DNA from: Symsagittifera roscoffensis
Lineage: Eukaryota; Xenacoelomorpha; Acoela; Convolutidae
Direction: 5' to 3'
DNA length: 64,000 bases
NCBI RefSeq assembly: GCF_963678635.1
Contig: NC_087062.1
Location: forward strand, 12,508,670-12,572,669
Under the pieces are notes generated by a model. That model searched no databases and was not told the origin of the DNA. It was given only the letters and a program-made list of their open reading frames with translations. Shown one piece after another: positions 35,523 to 48,100 of the stretch; the first letter of the stretch is position 1; each line of letters starts with the position of its first letter. The translations under genes and the position numbers were made by a program.

Positions 35523-38500
35523 CTGAAAAAATACCTTTTTGAAAGAACGAATTTTACAGAGTAAAAAAAGGAACGCAGCTAGAGAAATTAAAAGTTTTTT
35601 TAAAACACAAATTAAATTGGTTATTACTAAGTTAATTTTTGCCCGTAGATTGTGATGTAACTATTTGTTTTCTAAAAAAATCAAAAAAAAATTATGAATT
35701 AAAAAAAAACAGCTGAAATAAGTTAATTTTTTTAAAACTTCATTTGAAAAATTTATAGCAGTTTTGCAAAAAGTTTGAATCGCGCGAGAAAATATGATAT
35801 GAAGTTGCATCTCTCAAAAACTGAAATGAATTTTTTTTGTTCTTACTGTTTTACTACTGATCGAAGTGTACACTAATGGTCAAAATTATATGTAAATTCA
35901 GGTTTTCAAACAAATGCTTAATTTTCATGAACGTTTTGAACAGCATTCAAACATAGCCAACAGGCAGTTTGTAGTAGAGTCAATGAACGCAAGTACAGAA
36001 AAAAAAACTGATTTGTTTTATGAAAAAAACTTCTTTCGAATTTCAAAGAAAAAAATAGGTGCCCTCAAAGCTCTTAGAGTTTCTAGAACAATTGATGATT
36101 GGCACTTTTTCGATAAAGTTGACACGATTTGATACAACTGCATCGATAGATTAATTGTTTTAATTCGCTGGGAAATCTGAAAATTAAATTTCATTTTCGA
36201 AACGAAGTCGAACACGTTTTTCGTGACTTTTTAACATTTTCTGTTCAATGGTGGAGTTTGCTCCCCTTTTAAAAAAGGAAATTAACTGAACTTCAATAAA
36301 TTGAGAGTCAAACAGCGAAAACGTAAATTTGAGCCTGAACAAATTTTAAAACTTTTCCTGAAAAAAAGCGAAAAAAAAACTGCGACCTATATAAATGTCT
36401 GAGCTACTACGTTCATCGACCCCTAATCAGAGTTTCAACAAAATTTTTATAAAGAACATTTACAAATGATCTAAGCTACCTTCTCTGAAACTCTCAATTT
36501 TTAATTTGAAGCACTTCCCAGATTTCTTCTGCGTCTGTTGTTCCGACGCTGTGAAAATACACTAGTGGAAAAATTAGCTTAAGCTCAGGTTTTTCTCTAA
36601 AATGCTTGTTCTATGTCGCAATGTCTATTTTGGACAACATTTACTTCGTAATTCAGTTAAGGTTGACATTGACCGAGAGCAAATCATCAGAGCTACTGAG
36701 CTACTATCTATAAAACTATCAACATTCGGTTTCAAAGACGCACCAATGTAATCCGGGTCTGAAAATGCCAGTTATCTTCATCTGCACTTAGTTTAGTATC
36801 ACAGTAATTTCTTTCTTGAATAAGCGGAGGAAAAATTTGTTCATGCGACGTGATATTTTCTCAGTGAGAAAATTGAAATAATCAGTGTGAGAACTTTAAT
36901 ACACTCGACTCTTTCTTTCTGTTTTCATACGGATTGAAAAACTTAGTGCAGATGCGGAAAATTTGAATTTTTAGGCCTGGATTAAGTTAGGAAGGCTCTG
37001 AAACCAAACTTTGCTTTTGATCTATTCAAAAATTTAGCTCAATTTGAAGTAAATTTTGTCCAAAATGGACTTATTAAAAACAATCATTTTATAAAATAAA
37101 AACCTGAATTTGCACTTGGTTTTGTCCCTATAGCGTATAGGAGACAACAGAACAACGCAATTTTCCAAAAACACTGAACAACGCATTTTTCTTCTTCAAA
37201 TAATTTTACGTTGCATGATCAAATTTTTCTACTCAGCTTATTCAAAAAAGTATTCACTCCCCTAGAAAACTCAATACAAACTATGAAACTGGCATTTTCA
37301 GACCCGGAAAAAGCTGAAAAAAAGCATCAAATTAATTATTGAGACTTTCAGAAAGGATAGTTTAGATCATTTGCAATCGGTCACTGTACAACTTTTGGAT
37401 AAATTCTAATCAAGTGTAGTCGAAAATAGTCCTTGAGGTTAGGCTTTTTAGAAAGTAAAATAGTAATTTTGCGTTTCATTTCGTCCACTAGTGTACAAAA
37501 CTTGTTCTTTTGAACAAAAGGGTCTCAGTTTTAGTCAGTCAAAATGTTTCTCTAACGTGTTATTTTCACACAAAGATTGAAAAGACTTTATAGTTACAGG
37601 ATTCCATTGTAAAGTTTTCCGAGTTTTTAAAATTATTTGGTTGCATTATTTTTTTCTCCAGTAAAGTAGAAAAAATTTAAGCCTCCAGCTCATGTGTAAT
37701 GAAAGCAAAGCAACTATTTCTTCAGCTGAACATTTTCTGTAAAGTTATCAAGTTTCTTGCAGTTGGCCAAGCTGTGCTCCAAGTAAATATTAAAAACAAA
37801 TCTGAGAAGATTTCCCAAATTTTTGAAGTCCGACTAAATTTATGCCATTGATATTTGTGTTTTCCTCTTTTGAATGTTCATGAAAGTCAATTTTGCACCG
37901 CATTCCTGAAATGATTTCCAAAATGTTGATTAAATTAAACGGACCTGTTGCGTATAAAAACGAGGAAGTTTGTGTGCCGAATTGAAAAATAAGAAACCTT
38001 TAGTGCAGAAAAGTATGAAACTGATAAAAGCGCTCACAGTAATCGCAAGATTTACGGAAGTCAACATGGTTACTTGAGAAGTTAGCCCAAGAAGTCAATG
38101 TTTGTTTCATCATGAGCATAATCTGCTGGCTTTCGAGTCATACGGTTCTCGATTTTTCAACATGCTTTTTTGACAGGCAGTTACGATCTTCTTAATCAAA
38201 GTAACCGTCAAAAGTCGATGACTCGAAATTATTCAAAAAGCATAGCTATCGAAGGGCATATTGGCATCGACGGTGATGCTAGTATGAATAAATAGTCAAC
38301 CTGGTTAATTTTACATGTTGCAAGCAACATTTATAATTGCGAGGGTGTTTAAAAACATTGAAAGCTCAACTTTCAACCAAAAACACTAAAAATTAGGACA
38401 CGAGAGAACTTTGCGTTCAATGAAAATTTTTTTAGTTACATGACCGACCGGAAATTTTGAAATGAAATCAAGCGCAGAAAACATTTAATCGATTCTATGC

Positions 38501-39070
38501 TGTTCCAACCATGGCTGGGATTGCTAAATCTCAGTCCGACTCCAACTTAGAATGCTTAATTTTGCATGACAGGAAAACGTTTACCGCAGTTATAGCGCCA
38601 TGCAATTTAAAACTATACTTTTTGAGTTAGTCTCTTTCTTGACCTCAAAAAAATCTCGCGTTTTTAACAAAAAAAAACATTTTTTTTTGGGCTGGAGACT
38701 GTTTGGTTACTAGAGACAGTTTGCTATGTTTTTAATTGAAAGTCATTTAAACTACAAAGTCATTGCAAATTAAATTTCAATATAATTTGGAACTTATTCA
38801 CTTTCAATCTAATTAATTTGCAAAATATGCAAAGCTCTATTTTTCTTCTGTTCGCCAAATTGGTTTGAGCAGTGCGTTAGCTCAAAACGATTTTCTATGC
38901 ACGCAATAGTTAAAAGGAAAAGGAAAAATTGTCATGTAAAAAAGATGATTCTTGATGGGCCAAGATGTCATTTTGGAATACTGCTTTTTCAGAAAGAGGC
39001 GGTTGAGACTTTGACCTATAAACCTCTGTGCTCTAGATACATCTATATGAACTTTCATGTTAAATCTATC
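35523..39070. other. Intergenic, no gene seen
   Basis: 3.5 kb of AT-rich DNA without coding signals. An imperfect inverted repeat around TCGAGTCAT at 38136-38240 could fold but is weak. Confidence 0.4.
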
Positions 39071-39532
39071 CAGTAGCGTGCCGAGGGGGCGGGCAACGGC
39101 ACCCCCCCTGCATTCTGGTTGCCAATTTTTTCCAAAAAGTCCCCCTGCATTCTGGTTGCCAATTTTTTCCAAAAAGTCCCCCTTTGGTATAATTTCCGAC
39201 ATCCATTTTTGGCTGACCAACCTCAAAGTTTTTCTAAAAGTGCTATGGGCGCCAATATAAATAATTTTGCAGGGTGATCGCGCGCAAAAAAATCGCATTT
39301 TTTTTTCAAAATTTTCCAAAAAGTGCTTTTAAAATGCCTTTTTTGGCCTGTTTCTTGAAAAAATTTGCCTTCGGCGCAGAAAATTTCTGACAAAATAAGT
39401 ATTCTTGGAGAGATCGAAAAATCAAATGGATCGACCCACAAAAAAAGGCCCGGGAAATTTTCAAAAAATTTTAATTTGCATTTGTTTTAATTTGCCCCCC
39501 CCCCCCTACAAAAATTTATGCGCACGCCACTG
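39071..39532 (+). mobile_element. Non-autonomous hAT-like element, copy 1
   Basis: Terminal inverted repeats CAGTAGCGTGCCGAGG and (right end) GCGCACGCCACTG. The flanking octamers AATCTATC and ACCCTATC agree at 6 of 8 positions, a decayed 8-bp target duplication as hAT transposases make. Inside are a direct repeat of CCCCCTGCATTCTGGTTGCC, the family segments TTTTCCAAAAAGTGC and GGCGCAGAAAATTTCTGAC, and a run of 14 C near the right end. No transposase coding. Confidence 0.8.
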
Positions 39533-41319
39533 ACCCTATCTGTCGAGTTTGAATGATAGTAACATACGCAAACATAATTAACTATAAAAAAACCTTATGA
39601 AAAAGCAACGTCAAATTCGAGGGTTTAGTTGTAACCGACAGGACCTCGGTACAAGTATGAAAGATGGGTCCCACAATTGTTGTGAAAAAGTATTCCTAAA
39701 TTTTAAAAGGCTAAAACACTTTTCTTTGAGTATCAAACGCAATTACGGAGCCCAATAATCATACTCAAGCCAAGATTTTTTGATCAGATCATGTGCTCAC
39801 CTCTTTCATCACTTGCTCTGACCCATAATATTCGAACTCAGAAACATGGTAAGCTGACGCCGAAAATAAACAGTTGGAAACCAGGACAAAATACAGACAA
39901 ATTTTATAAGCTGCCATTTAAATTGGACCAATTTACAATTTGTGGGAATATTCAATTTGTGGGTATTTTTGAATAATCAAATTTTTCAGTGGGTTATTAA
40001 ATTTCTACTTGGTTCCAATTGTGCGCGCCAGGAAGTTCAAATTAAGTTAAGCTTGTAGTGGACCGTTGGCTGTCTTGTAGCTTAGTTGTCACCCATTTGT
40101 GAGAGATTTTCTTTCTTCCTCAGTAGGCGAAATGGCTTTGAGGTAACTTTTTTTGCGGGTGCAATCAAAGTTGTATGTTTATATGTATACACACACACAC
40201 AAAGACAGTAGGACGCAATCAAACAGCGAAAAGGATAAAAAAAAATTGTGTGTTGTAAAAACACAAGGCGGCCTAGCGCATTAGTGGCACATCAAAACTA
40301 GAACACACATACACTGACATACACCACGTGCAAGTCAAAAATGGGGAATTGAAAACCACTACGTAAGAGTAAAACAGCAACGCGAATAAAAATATATATA
40401 ATACAAGGAAAAAAATGCACGCAGTTAGAAAAACAAAGCGCCCATTAATAGCCTCCGTTTTTTGGTGGTAAGCCGTGGTAATTTGATTCTAATTAATTTT
40501 TACTATTTGCTGCTGAGCTTAAAACAATAATTGAAACGAGGGAAAAGATACAATTATAGTACGTTTCAACAAAACAGGCATAAAATAACGTCACGAGTCG
40601 AATTTATGGCAAATGAGGTCATGAATTGAAGTTTGTGGCTATTTGAATGAAGCAAAATGAAACCATTTAGTAATTATGAATTAAATAAAAAAGATTTTAT
40701 TTTGATTCATCTCAAATATCAAGAAATAAAAAGTAAACCTCAATTTTAAAAATTCCAGCTATGCAGTCAAAACATTCAGAAGATATCACAAGAACTAATT
40801 ATTTTTCCATAGCTTTTCAAGACTTTTTGAGAGGACTCGAAAAAAATTGACAGATAATTTGATGCTGAGCATTTCATCTGCCGCGCAGGTAAACTATAAT
40901 AAAATTGCAAAACTCTTTCCCAAATAAACCAAGCAACTCAGTCAGATGCATTTTAAACTAATTTATATTAAGAAATTTCTGGGCTCAAGGTTCACAAAAG
41001 CTATAAATTGAGTGTAGATCTTGCATTCTTCAATTTTATCTAGTTGAGAATTTTCATAGAATAGTGCAGCGCAGATATGATGGTTTAAATAAATCTTCAG
41101 TAGAAAGAAACAAATAATGTTTAACAACGCATAAATCTGGTTATGAGCTCTAAAAACAAATGTCTACTCTAGCGTATCAAATGAGTATTTTAACTGAAAC
41201 TTAAAAAATATGCATCAAGTGGCCTAAATTTTTTGATGGAATAAAAACGGAAGAACAAAAGTTACGCTTATGCTCATGAAAATAAGCTTTCTATTCCTTT
41301 AGGACACTATGTTCCGCCC
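39533..41319. other. Intergenic, no gene seen
   Basis: AT-rich; a short CA microsatellite at about 40189-40201. No recognised coding sequence. Confidence 0.4.
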
Positions 41320-41475
41320 AAGTGAGCCTGGTCTGGGGTTGATTCTTACCCATATTGTTCCATATGGGGTCCCAATGTCATTCGCCTCCTCGAGGTGGTG
41401 CTGGCTGCGGTAAAATGGATGACATCTCTCCCCCACGGAAGAAAGGCCCATGGTAAGATTGTGGGAGCTGGGCCG
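41320..41475 (-). repeat. SINE-like repeat family B, copy 3
   Basis: Read on the - strand it gives GAGCCCCCGGCCCAGC, CCGTGGGGGAGAG, ATGTCATCCATTTTACCGC, GAGGCGAATGACATTGGG, the same order as in copy 1 at 2000. The core again has inverted GTCATCC/GAATGAC arms. Confidence 0.6.
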
Positions 41476-42030
41476 GGGGCTCAAAAAAGCATTGATTTTT
41501 GTTCATATTGTTCCATATAATTCAATGTTCTATGCGTTTATATTTGATAGATGTTTGTATAATTGGCAAGAAGTTTTAAACAGTCCTGATGTTCTTAAAG
41601 TGATATCGAGTCTAAAACGGGCGAAGTCGTGTATGTCACGACTACCTTTGAGAAATTTGGGCTCAAAGTTTTTGAATAATTCAATCAATACAATGTATTT
41701 TAGAGGTTATAACAACAAATAATCCCAGCCAAAAAAATGTATTAACGAGGTCAAGTTAGCTTAAAAACAGCGGCAGCAGATTGGTACCACGAACCAGACA
41801 ACTAATTAGAACCAAAAATAACAGCTACTCCTAGGGTGAAAAAGAACATACAATCATCTGAAATTAAACTGATTACATGGGCTTGAAAAAATACAAAAAT
41901 AAGCCCTACGCAACATTTCCCCTTTTAAAAATATTGAATCTTAGTTCGGAATTTTTACTACCAGAAAGTTTTGTTTTGGACAACACTACAGCCGATCCGT
42001 GGCTGGTGATAGTTTAACAAACTTTGAAAA
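41476..42030. other. Intergenic, no gene seen
   Basis: Holds a 90-codon open frame from about 41450 that partly overlaps the SINE-like repeat and has no recognised similarity. Confidence 0.35.
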
Positions 42031-42416
42031 CTAGATTTTTGAGCCGGTTTTTTGTTGCTTTCTCTTTTTTGGATATTTTACTAGCCCCTCCTTATCTTCT
42101 ATAATCCCAATTTTTGGAGCGCAGTCCTTTTTCTTGAGCTTCGCCACGACCAAGTCTCGATCTGACTTCCGGAATCTTGACATGAGACCAATATTTGTTT
42201 TCTTTGCCGCCACGTTTTTTCGCCCTTGCTCTTTCGGAGGTCCAGTCTGGTCTAGTTCTGCGTCCGCCCATTTCCCGCCCCAGTTTTGCTCTTCCGGGTT
42301 TTCAATCGCTTTTTGATTCAATGGCTCGCAGCGACCCACTGGATGCTCACTATCTTACGTTTGCAGCGCCAATCTGCGCTTGCTTTGCCCCGTTTTCTAG
42401 CTTTAGCTCGACCGAC
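42031..42416 (-). CDS. Unrecognised Lys-rich protein, possibly frameshifted or spliced
   Basis: A locally GC-rich stretch. On the - strand an ATG at 42416 opens MSVELKLENGAKQAQIGAAN, ending at a strong donor-like GTAAGA; 20 bases further on a second frame opens (GRCEPLNQKAIENPEEQ, GLMSRFRKSDRDLVV, KKKDCAPKIG) and ends at 42031 after a basic tail (YPKKRKQQKTGSK). Composition looks like real protein. The two parts are one frame apart and a 20-base intron does not reconcile them, so this is either two exons whose true partners I have not found, an indel, or a pseudogene. No family recognised. Confidence 0.35.
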
Positions 42417-42959
42417 ATGAAAAAAAAACAAGCCTGACTTACCAATCAGCATAACTTTGTTTTTGTTTCTCGAATTTTGCACTTCAGGATTCACAATTTT
42501 ATTGTTTTAGTTTCAATTGAAAATTTCTAAAAAAACTTGCAATTGTTTGGGGCCCCGATTCAATAATTTCCAAACATGTCGTAATTAAGATCTTATTTTT
42601 CTTTCTTCTTCTACAGACGAACTTAGAAAACGAACCATCTCATATCTTTCAATGAAGTTCAATTTAAGCACTTTAATCCAAAATTAAACATTACTTTTCT
42701 GCATTCTTCGATGGTTCAAACTGTTCATAGCACAATGTTTAACGGTTATCTTGCTAAATTTGTGATTATCTTACTGTCATCAATTCAATCAGGTATTTGC
42801 TGCTATCTATCTTTCATAGGGTCGAAAAATTATAAAGACGCAAAATTCTTGATGCTGCAAAATTTTCAAAACTACATACAATCTCTGCACACAAAGGCAG
42901 GATCTATGATAGTTCGAGTGATGGAAGGGTTTTGAAAAGTTTTTTAAATTTTTCTCAAA
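42417..42959. other. Intergenic, no gene seen
   Basis: AT-rich; a 74-codon + frame at 42711-42935 with no recognisable similarity. Confidence 0.35.
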
Positions 42960-43234
42960 TATTTGTTAAGCTTGTGAATAATTTGGCTTTCCGAGCTCCC
43001 TCAAAGCAATATTGACAACCTATTTGCAAAATTTCTGCGCCATAAGCAATTGTTAAAAACAGCCCAAACATTTTGTTTTTCGGTACTTTTTGGGAAATTT
43101 TGACAAAAAAATTCTTTGGCGCGCGCTCCCCGTCAAAAATGGTAAGCATTGGCAACAAAGATGCCTATAGAAAAATTTCAAAGTTTCTAGGCGCCCCAAC
43201 TCCCCAATTTCGGCGTCAGACTAAATACGCCCCT
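42960..43234 (-). mobile_element. hAT-like element fragment, inverted copy
   Basis: On the - strand the end at 43234 reads CAGGGGCGTATTTAG, a terminal repeat of the same family, followed by GGGGAGCGCGCGCC, TTTCCCAAAAAGTAC and GGCGCAGAAATTTTG, all shared with the other copies. The other terminus was not found. Confidence 0.65.
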
Positions 43235-43720
43235 GAGGGTTTGACAACATTCGTTGGTAAACATCTGATTTTTTTTCAAAACAATGGAACTAAAAATTTT
43301 AAAACTAATATTTATACAATGACCACAAAGGTAAAAAAGAACCAAACACTAGTAGAAGTGTTTGGCTAGGCAAAGTCAATCAAAAGATTTTTGATCAAAT
43401 TTAAAAAAAAATAACTATTTTTAAACTTTTTTGACTTTTTAAAATCATGACCTTTTATGTTCAAAAACGCTATGTAAAGTACAAATTGAAATATTTCTCC
43501 AATGGTAGTGTGTAAAAAATAGCCAAGTGCTTGCTTCAGTCCCATTTAGAATGAATTAAATTGCATTTTTTTTCTAGCTTGACAGTATAAAAATTCTATC
43601 AAAATTTACCAGAAAAAAGTCGAAATTTGTCTGGAAAAAAGTTACGCTAAGTAAAAACAATCAGCCTGAAAATCAGAGAGAAAACGACGATTGCTAAAAA
43701 AAATCATCCAGCAATTTGAC
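43235..43720. other. Spacer between two MITE copies
   Basis: Nothing recognisable. Confidence 0.35.
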
Positions 43721-44037
43721 CAATGGCATATTTAGGGGGCGGGCGGGCATTATGCCCCCTTCTCAGGGATTCGACCCCCTCACCAACCAAAGGGTCCCGC
43801 TTTTGGTATGATTTTTCGATTTTGTTTTCGAACCACCAACCCTAAAAAATTGTTGGTGGCGCCTTTGGCGCCTATATATTCTAATTTTGAAGGGAGCGCG
43901 CGCCTATAACGCAATTTTTCGGTCAAAATTTTCCAAAAATTGCCCAAAGACGGCCTTTTGTCCGTTTTTTTTTTCAATTTTTTTTTGTTTAATTAGCGCT
44001 CGTATAGTAACTTAGGAGCGCCCGGAAAAATTAACAT
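43721..44037 (+). mobile_element. hAT-like element, 3'-truncated copy
   Basis: Starts CAATGGCATATTTAGGGGG and continues with GCCCCCTTCTCAGGGATT, AAAGGGTCCC, GGCGCCTTTGGCGCC (palindromic), GGGAGCGCGCGCC and TTTTCCAAAAATTGC, matching 53874-54313 in order. The right terminal repeat is missing; the AAACTGTGCACTGG repeat begins at 44041. Confidence 0.7.
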
Positions 44038-44115
44038 TACGAGGCCAAACTGTGCACTGGATAGGTGCAATTTTTGATGCCTGTAGTTTCTGGAATCCTA
44101 GAATAAAACTAGTTG
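44038..44115 (+). repeat. Dispersed repeat with AAACTGTGCACTGG, copy 2
   Basis: GAGGCCAAACTGTGCACTGG then GATGCCTGTAG and CTGGAATCCTAGAA; same order as at 25951. Confidence 0.55.
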
Positions 44116-45117
44116 GAATCTAGAACAAAATTTCAACAGCTTCAATTTTTGTGTTCAATTCTTACTTTCATCAATTCAATGATCAGGTATTTTAATAGAA
44201 TTTTTCATTTCAAAATGATTATGGAGTGAAAAAATTGCAAACTTTAGCGAAAGACGCAAAATGTTGCTTCATTGTCAAAACTAAAAAGTAATTGATCTCA
44301 ACACAAGAGCGAGGAAATCTCGAAAGAGAGGCAAATTTATTGAAACTTTGTCAACTTCCATAACCATAAAATCAAATTGATTTTTTGACCTTTCTCAGAA
44401 TAAAAAAAAACCTGCTTTGCCAAATTTTCTGCGCTAGAGATGATGTAAAAAAAATTGAGGTCGAAGCTACCGTTAGTTTGTCATGTTTTGGCACTGTCTT
44501 CAAAAATAGTAAAAATTGGTGCCAAAATTGCAGAAAAGTTTCCACTCATAGAGAAACTGCTCTTAGGAAAGTTTAAAACCAATGAAAAAGAGCAGATACT
44601 TCTCTTTTTTTGTTCTTGCTATGGTCTAAACAGCAGTATATTTGCTGCTAATTTTCTAGGAAGTAAACGCAATGATGTTTTCAACAACTATTGACGGTAA
44701 GTGTAGAAGGTAAGTGAGTCGAGCTCTGAAGAAAGCCCAGCCCAATTTTAAACTTTTGCTAAAATCAATAGTCCAGATTCATAAACACAACTGTTTTAAA
44801 CCAAATAAAGCAAGCATTGGAAGACATTTAGCATAAATAAATTATTAACTCGATTTTTTTTATTTTTCGAATAAAAAAAGACTAAAACAAATGGACTTAG
44901 TACACATGAACTTAGTAACTAGCGAAATCCAAATCTAAGTACACATGAACTAAGTAACTAACGAAATCCAAATCTTAAGTACATAGATAACTTAACAACA
45001 AATTTGGAAAATTTTAAAACTGATCATGTTCAGCATGTTTTGTCATCTCTTCTGCTCTCTACCAAGTCTATTTCAGGCAGTCATTTGAAAAAAAAAACTA
45101 AATTATCAGCAAAAAAA
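44116..45117. other. Intergenic up to the AGA duplication
   Basis: No gene. Includes a short tandem repeat of about 42 bases, 44899-44990 (AGTACACATGAACTTAGTAA, then AACGAAATCCAAATC), 2.3 copies. Confidence 0.45.
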
Positions 45118-48100
45118 TATATATTCGTTTCAAAAATTTTTTTAGGCATTGCGACTAAACTGAACAAAAAACAATTGGTTGATGTGCAACTAGCGCACAA
45201 GATTTTGACTACATTAAAAATGTATATAATTTCTTTTTTTTTCTGACCAAATTGAATCGTTTTTGACCTCTGAGTGATGAGTAGATCTGAAAAGTGTCGC
45301 AAATCTTTATAAACATTGTGCCGATAAAAAAAAATTGAAAAAAAAGGAAAACAATTTTTTTAAAACCCATTAAAACATGCTTAAATATAAAAAATTATTT
45401 AGAAGAAGCAAAATTAATTTTTTGCGGCCTTAATTAAAACGTATCTTCCTATTATATGTCTGCTCGGTCGGTTTGTAGCTCAAATTTGGACTCTAAGTCA
45501 AAATATTTCTTTCAAATCGGTTCTTCGCGACACAAAGTGATGTTTTAATTTTTTTGTATTTTCAATCACGACTGCAAGTGCTTCAATTTATATCATTTGA
45601 CCCATTCCAATGATTATTTTTTGTACCTGATTTTTCGCGGAAAATAAAAAAAATGCGTGTTTTCACGTTGTTTTCTGTGGAAAATTCTGTGCTGAAAAGT
45701 TGTCACAATTAGCAAACTTTTATAGCACATTTACTAAAAACTGCTCGTGTCAGGGCAAAATTTGTAAGACTGCTTTTTAAGGTCTATGGGTAAGTATTGT
45801 GTTTGCTTTTGAAAAAAAATGATGAAGTTTCCAAAAAAAAACATGTTCATTACTTTTCGAAAACCATCACTTCACATGCTATGTAAATTACAAAGTGATA
45901 TAATTTGCGTATAGCACAGTTTTAAATAGACTAAATAGCTACCTCCATTCAATTTGGATTTGGTTCTTAGACGGATTAAATCTCCGCTTACGAGTTTATA
46001 GCACAAAACAAATCTCGCGGTAATTGTCTCAAAATAATGGGACAATCTTTAAATTCCAGACTTAACAAAAAACGACCATGACAGGTTTAAAATTTTTTTA
46101 AAAAAATTATTTCTGGACTATCGATTTGGAAGATAACAAAAAAATCCAATAAGAATTTCTATTTGAAAAGCCGAAATTTGTCTGGTGAAAAAAACACCCC
46201 GAATACAATTATTCAGTTAGTTTTCTTCAAAAATCGGAACAAAACCAAAGATGGCAGAAACGCTAAAATGACTACTTTTTGCTAAATTGACTACTTTAAA
46301 CCTCAACGTAAAACAACCGCACATAAAGTGTTTATACCTTTGGGTTCACCGCGTTGAAATCTTTAAAGTGAAGAATTGATTGCTCTACTTGCTTGTCAAG
46401 AAATGCCAGCATGTCAATTTTTTACCATGTGTTTTTTTAGCTCAGTCGCAGATAGTGTTGAACACGTGGTCCTTCGGAGCCAAGTCGAATGAAGTGGCAT
46501 GGAATACTCTGGCAGAGACTGGAAGTCCCTTGGACGCTGTGGAACTGGGCTGCAATGTGTGCGAGGAAAAGAAGGACCCTAGTGTACTTTAACCCAAACT
46601 TCATTTTTTCAACACAACAAAAATGATTATTAGCAAATAACTGGCTTTTGCCTCTGGTTTAGAAAACTAATATTTGTGATGAAAGTTCGGATCTCTGATA
46701 GCGGCCAAATTTCAAAAATTTTTAATCGTTTTTCTTTTTGTGTTTTCTGATTGGTGAAAGTTTTTGGTTTGAAATCAATCAGATAAAACTACCGTATAAA
46801 ACAGGGTGTTCGTTTGATCGCGATAGAGTCAATTTTAGAGAAATTTTTCGTAGCAAAAGTCCCCAAACCCACCAACATAAATGTAAGTGACAAAAACACG
46901 GTTGCTTGCATCTCTTAATTGTCTCTGCTATTCATGTTTCATATAAGTCATATAGTGAATGATGTTTTTCAGGACTGTGACGGTAGTGTGGGGTGGGGGT
47001 CCCATCCGGACGAGGCAGGAGAGACCACTCTGGACGCCATGGTGTTCGATGGCACAAATGTTAGACACAATTATCTATTTTCAAAATCTATTCTTTCGTT
47101 TTTCTCGACTTTCTTGCACATCCATTTTCAGTAAAAGCTACTTTTTATTTAGCTCTGCATCGATTTATCAAGCATTTTCCTTTTGAATGAAAACAAGTTT
47201 AAATCATTTGGGTTTCAAAATAAAACATCTGAGCTGGTATATCATTTTATTGCATAAAACAATTTTTTAAAGCATGGTTCATTTTCAAACCTACATTTTT
47301 CTCAAGATACAAACGGGAGCAGTGGCCAATCTGAAGAGCATCAAAAAGGCAGTCTCGGTAGCTCGTTACGTCATGAACTCGACTCAGCACTCGCTCCTCG
47401 TCGGCCAATCAGCGACCGACTTCGGACAGCAGATGGGATTTACCCTCGAGAGTCTCTCGTCTTCGGTTTCCAAGTCGGATTACACCCAGTGGAAGGATAA
47501 TAGTTGCCAGCCGAACTACTGGAGGAAGGTGGTTCCAGATCCGATTCATAGCTGTGGGCCTTACCAACCGGCGTCACCGTCTCACTACGTTGCTAAAAGT
47601 TAGTGGTTTTCTCCTTTCCAATAATGAAATCATCAAACAAATGAGTAGAAAGAGAATTTAGAGATAAAATTTAATTCTCTCTAAGTAAAATGTTGACTAG
47701 CTTCTTTTCTGCAAATTAAAGTGTTCCTATCTGTTTTTTTTTTTCAAATCAAAGTTAGAAATGATGGTTTTTTAAAATTGTGCAGAAAAAGGGATGAAAG
47801 AGTACCGTTTTCCGCGTAACTAGGTTCGGAACTGTCTGCAGGCATTCTGCAATAGCCAACTCAACGTCTTTTCTCAAAAATTCTGGACATCGACAAAAGT
47901 GCGCGAAATCAAATTTCATTATGATGCCATTATTCGGTTTAGTTTTGGTAATTTTTTGAGGAAAAAAAGTAAATTGTTTGCAAAACAAGTAAATGCACCA
48001 AGTTTACGCTGCAATACTGAAAACAATTAAGCTTAAAATTTATCTTCAACAGAATCTCAAAACATGGAGAGAGAAGATAAAGACCACGACACTATCGGGA

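Noticed and set aside
45004-45302. Short open frames at the left edge of the AGA duplication
   Set aside because: Low-complexity Lys/Phe-rich reading, repeated only because the DNA is duplicated; no splice support.
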